Positions 61,782 through 64,000 of a stretch of 64,000 nt of DNA are shown here, piece after piece (within the stretch, counting starts at the first letter, position 1; the number at the start of each line of letters is the position of its first letter). The notes beneath the pieces were generated by a model that saw only the letters and a list, made by a program, of their open reading frames with translations, made no database searches and was not told the DNA's origin. A program made the translations under genes and the position numbers. The DNA comes from Paenibacillus abyssi (GTDB lineage Bacteria; Bacillota; Bacilli; Paenibacillales; Paenibacillaceae): contig NZ_BMGR01000003.1 of NCBI RefSeq assembly GCF_014640295.1, positions 62,001-126,000 on the forward strand, given 5' to 3'.

Positions 61782-64000
61782 TTAACGCGTTGGCTTATTC
61801 AGCGGACTTTTCTCTTCAGGGTATATGAGTTCGCCCTGCTGCCGCAGATGACCCAGATCGCTTGCTATAAGCTTGCGTTCGGACAGGGTGTACAGTGTAT
61901 CGCCCGCATACAGGATACGGCGAACGGCTTTGCGGTAATCGTAGCCGTTTCGATTGCTTGCAGCCAGCTCTTCATCCGATAGATGGGAGATGCGTCCGCG
62001 CAGCGTGAAGCCGGATTCAGGATCGATGTGATACACGTAAGCGCCTTGATAAGCGAACTTCCCGTAGCCGGGAAACTCTCCAGATTCGATTGGTTTTTTG
62101 TTTTTTATCTCCATAAGCTGCAGAGGGAACGCCATCAGTCCTTTATTGCGGGAAAATAAGAGTGCCTTATGGTCATAGAGCAGATCGGAGTGGGTCCCCC
62201 GGTCACCGATGATTTCTTTAAATTTTTCTTTCGGATGATTGACATCCGATACATCGAACATTGCAATCTTCATGCCCTGATAGAACGCCATCGTTTCATC
62301 AGGCCCGATGCCGCTGGAAGGAACTTCGATCGTTTCTTTACCGAAACCGATCAGATGATTCTCGTCATACGGATGAAGGTAGTCGCTGTATCCGGGGATT
62401 TTCAACTCGCCTAATACATTAGGGCTGGCAGGGTTGTTCAGGTCAATGACGAACAATGGGTCAACATTGCGGAATGTGACCATATAAGCGCGTCCGCCCA
62501 TAAACCTGGCAGAGTAAATTCGTTCCCCCGGAGCGAGTCCTTCCAGCTTGCCGATTGTTTTCAATTGCTCATCAAGCACATAAAGGTTGTTCCTGGAGGT
62601 TGCTTCACCGCTCGCCCACATATCGCCATCGGTTGTGGCTATGCGGAAGTAACCCTCATACTCGTCAAGCGAAAATTGGTTTAAAATCGTTCCCGGAACG
62701 GTACCTTCGCCGATGTAGACGACCTGTCCCTGGTCCAGACGGAATTTGTGCACCCGGGTCTCTTGGCGATAGGTATCCCCATCTTGCAAATAGCTGCCGA
62801 TCGCGATATACAAATGTTTAGTCGATGCATAGATCGTCTGGCCGGAACCAAGATACGCGGATACCTGCATCGCTTGATCCGGACGCTCCAGATCGAGGGC
62901 GCCGATCATTAGCGTACTGCTTTCGGGTGATGCCGGGAAATAACGAATGTCTTCCAGCGGCAATGTCATCAGCTCGCCGGATGCAGCGCTATCCTTGTAC
63001 ACCGGCTCGAATGTTGAGGCATTCAAGTCATTGGCGCCGGATTCCATGATATGGTATATGTTATTATATTTGTTGGTTACAAGATATAAGGCACTGCCAA
63101 CCTTGCGCGAGGAAATGTAACTCCCCTCCAGCTCTACTTCTCGCGAGAGCTGTGGGCGACCTTCGCCGTCCACATCGTAGATCATTGCCTTCACCGTGCT
63201 GCGCATCGGATGCCTAGGCGGCCAAATGCCGATGCTTGCTTTGGATTCTGCGGTAAGGCTATCCTTTTGCAGGGAACTCTCCTTACCATTGCCGGTAACT
63301 TCCTCGTCCTGCATGGCCATCATTACGTTATGTTGGCCGATGACGATCAGGCGATTATCGTCGACATACAGCTCCTGCGGGAAAAATTGTGATTCTTCCG
63401 TGTAGTCGATCGTTGCGGCAAGCACCGGTGCAGCGGGATTAGAAATGTCCGAGATAAACACCCGGGAACCGCTGAGCTGATAGATGAAATGGCCGTCGGT
63501 CTTCGCCCAATCTGCCTCATCTACTCCATCGACCTGGACGTTTGTTTTTGAATAAGCCCCGCCTGATGCCGCAGAGGCGGCAGCGCCGCTGTCTGCCGCG
63601 CTCTCCTCCGCTATCTCATTGCGGCTGTATACTTTCATATTATTGTTGTTCAGCTGCTTCAGCAGCTCACTCAGCTTTTCGGCTGTCCCGATGACTGGCA
63701 ACACGGCAGGATCGTCAATCCGGATGATCCGGTTGATTCCGTCCCAAGCGACGACTGCTCCAAGCGATTCGGATATCGCCCGCAGCGGTACCATGGTCAC
63801 ATTGCCTTGCAAGCGGGGAGCGGTATCCAGCTCGATGATTCTTCCATCTACAATAAGCGCGGTCGATCCTATCCTGACCGCTGCAGATCTTTCCTCACGG
63901 CTGAGGATAATGGTTCTGTCCCCATTGTCTTTGTTCCAGCTCACTGCAGCGCCAAGCGCCTCGGCCACCTCGCGCAGTGGAACTAAGGTCGTCTTGTTTT
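61782..64000 (-). CDS. Exported beta-propeller protein with copper-amine-oxidase N-domain (5' end cut)
   Basis: The frame is open through the right edge of the window, so the signal peptide and first residues are missing. About 739 residues are visible. The first about 90 hold the copper-amine-oxidase N-domain repeats (TLVPLREVAEALGAAVSWN; VTMVPLRAISESLGAVVAWD). A Beta_propel (secreted propeller) domain follows with VDEADWAKTDGHFIYQLSG, which is diagnostic of the family, and MGGRAYMVTFRNVDPLFVID. The protein is probably secreted or wall-bound. No enzymatic residues are evident, so binding or surface structure is the safer reading. Confidence 0.85.
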   Translation of the reverse strand, partial: NKTTLVPLREVAEALGAAVSWNKDNGDRTIILSREERSAAVRIGSTALIVDGRIIELDTAPRLQGNVTMVPLRAISESLGAVVAWDGINRIIRIDDPAVLPVIGTAEKLSELLKQLNNNNMKVYSRNEIAEESAADSGAAASAASGGAYSKTNVQVDGVDEADWAKTDGHFIYQLSGSRVFISDISNPAAPVLAATIDYTEESQFFPQELYVDDNRLIVIGQHNVMMAMQDEEVTGNGKESSLQKDSLTAESKASIGIWPPRHPMRSTVKAMIYDVDGEGRPQLSREVELEGSYISSRKVGSALYLVTNKYNNIYHIMESGANDLNASTFEPVYKDSAASGELMTLPLEDIRYFPASPESSTLMIGALDLERPDQAMQVSAYLGSGQTIYASTKHLYIAIGSYLQDGDTYRQETRVHKFRLDQGQVVYIGEGTVPGTILNQFSLDEYEGYFRIATTDGDMWASGEATSRNNLYVLDEQLKTIGKLEGLAPGERIYSARFMGGRAYMVTFRNVDPLFVIDLNNPASPNVLGELKIPGYSDYLHPYDENHLIGFGKETIEVPSSGIGPDETMAFYQGMKIAMFDVSDVNHPKEKFKEIIGDRGTHSDLLYDHKALLFSRNKGLMAFPLQLMEIKNKKPIESGEFPGYGKFAYQGAYVYHIDPESGFTLRGRISHLSDEELAASNRNGYDYRKAVRRILYAGDTLYTLSERKLIASDLGHLRQQGELIYPEEKSPLNKPTR

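Noticed and set aside
1-64000. Mobile elements, phage, CRISPR, tRNA or rRNA genes
   Set aside because: I saw no transposase, integrase, regularly spaced repeats or RNA-gene signatures on either strand.

Overview
The window looks like chromosome of a spore-forming Gram-positive of the Paenibacillus type (Bacillota). The evidence is strong AGGAGG-type ribosome binding sites, a YyaC sporulation protease, cre (CcpA) sites, LplA/YtcP-type sugar ABC transporters paired with YesN/YesM two-component systems, a nupNOPQ-like nucleoside transporter, and secreted proteins with copper-amine-oxidase N-terminal domains. I see no rRNA, tRNA, CRISPR array, transposase or phage gene. The gene order is that of an ordinary, densely packed chromosome made of metabolic islands.

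Region 1 (1-14.4 kb) starts with a truncated ABC permease and continues with a catabolic island whose pathway I do not recognise. It holds two large membrane transporters, a creatininase-family hydrolase, a haem-oxygenase-like diiron enzyme with a full iron-ligand set, an aldehyde dehydrogenase, a GlcG-like protein, a two-gene chromate-type transporter, a GntR/FCD regulator, two [2Fe-2S] ferredoxins, a RidA-like deaminase, a small unknown protein, an aspartate-dehydrogenase-like enzyme and an ACT-domain malic enzyme. A palindrome of the form TTGGTATA-n3-TATACCAA, or parts of it, lies in front of most transcription units, including the GntR gene. I infer a dedicated regulon that turns a nitrogen-containing organic acid or amine into central C4 intermediates. 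This is the best candidate here for an undescribed system.

Region 2 (14.5-20.7 kb) has a dienoyl-CoA-reductase-like SDR and a MalY/PatB aminotransferase, then a small fucosylation locus: a GT11 fucosyltransferase, an unrecognised glycosyltransferase-like protein, gmd, and fcl, with gmd and fcl converging and overlapping. Region 3 (20.7-27.8 kb) is nucleoside uptake and use: BMP lipoprotein, ATPase, two permeases, a DeoR/SorC regulator and deoxyribose-phosphate aldolase.

Region 4 (28.1-41.9 kb) is reductive pyrimidine catabolism. It has an ABC importer with an NMT1/THI5-like binding protein, a nitrilase-family amidohydrolase, a class III aminotransferase, a PucR regulator, an M20-type carbamoylase, PreT, PreA, dihydropyrimidinase and two very small genes. 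A GACATAATGTC-type motif occurs in both control regions.

Region 5 (42.2-54.3 kb) is a glucuronoxylan/aldouronate utilisation cluster: GH8 exo-oligoxylanase, YesN/YesM, an ABC sugar importer, GH67 alpha-glucuronidase and an intracellular GH10 xylanase, with cre sites. Region 6 (54.3-64 kb) holds mixed envelope and housekeeping genes: a DUF4097-like protein, a YkgB-like lactonase, a phosphodiester-glycosidase-like exported protein, a TetR/MFS efflux pair with a clear promoter and operator, an SH3-amidase cell-wall hydrolase, and a beta-propeller protein cut by the window end.
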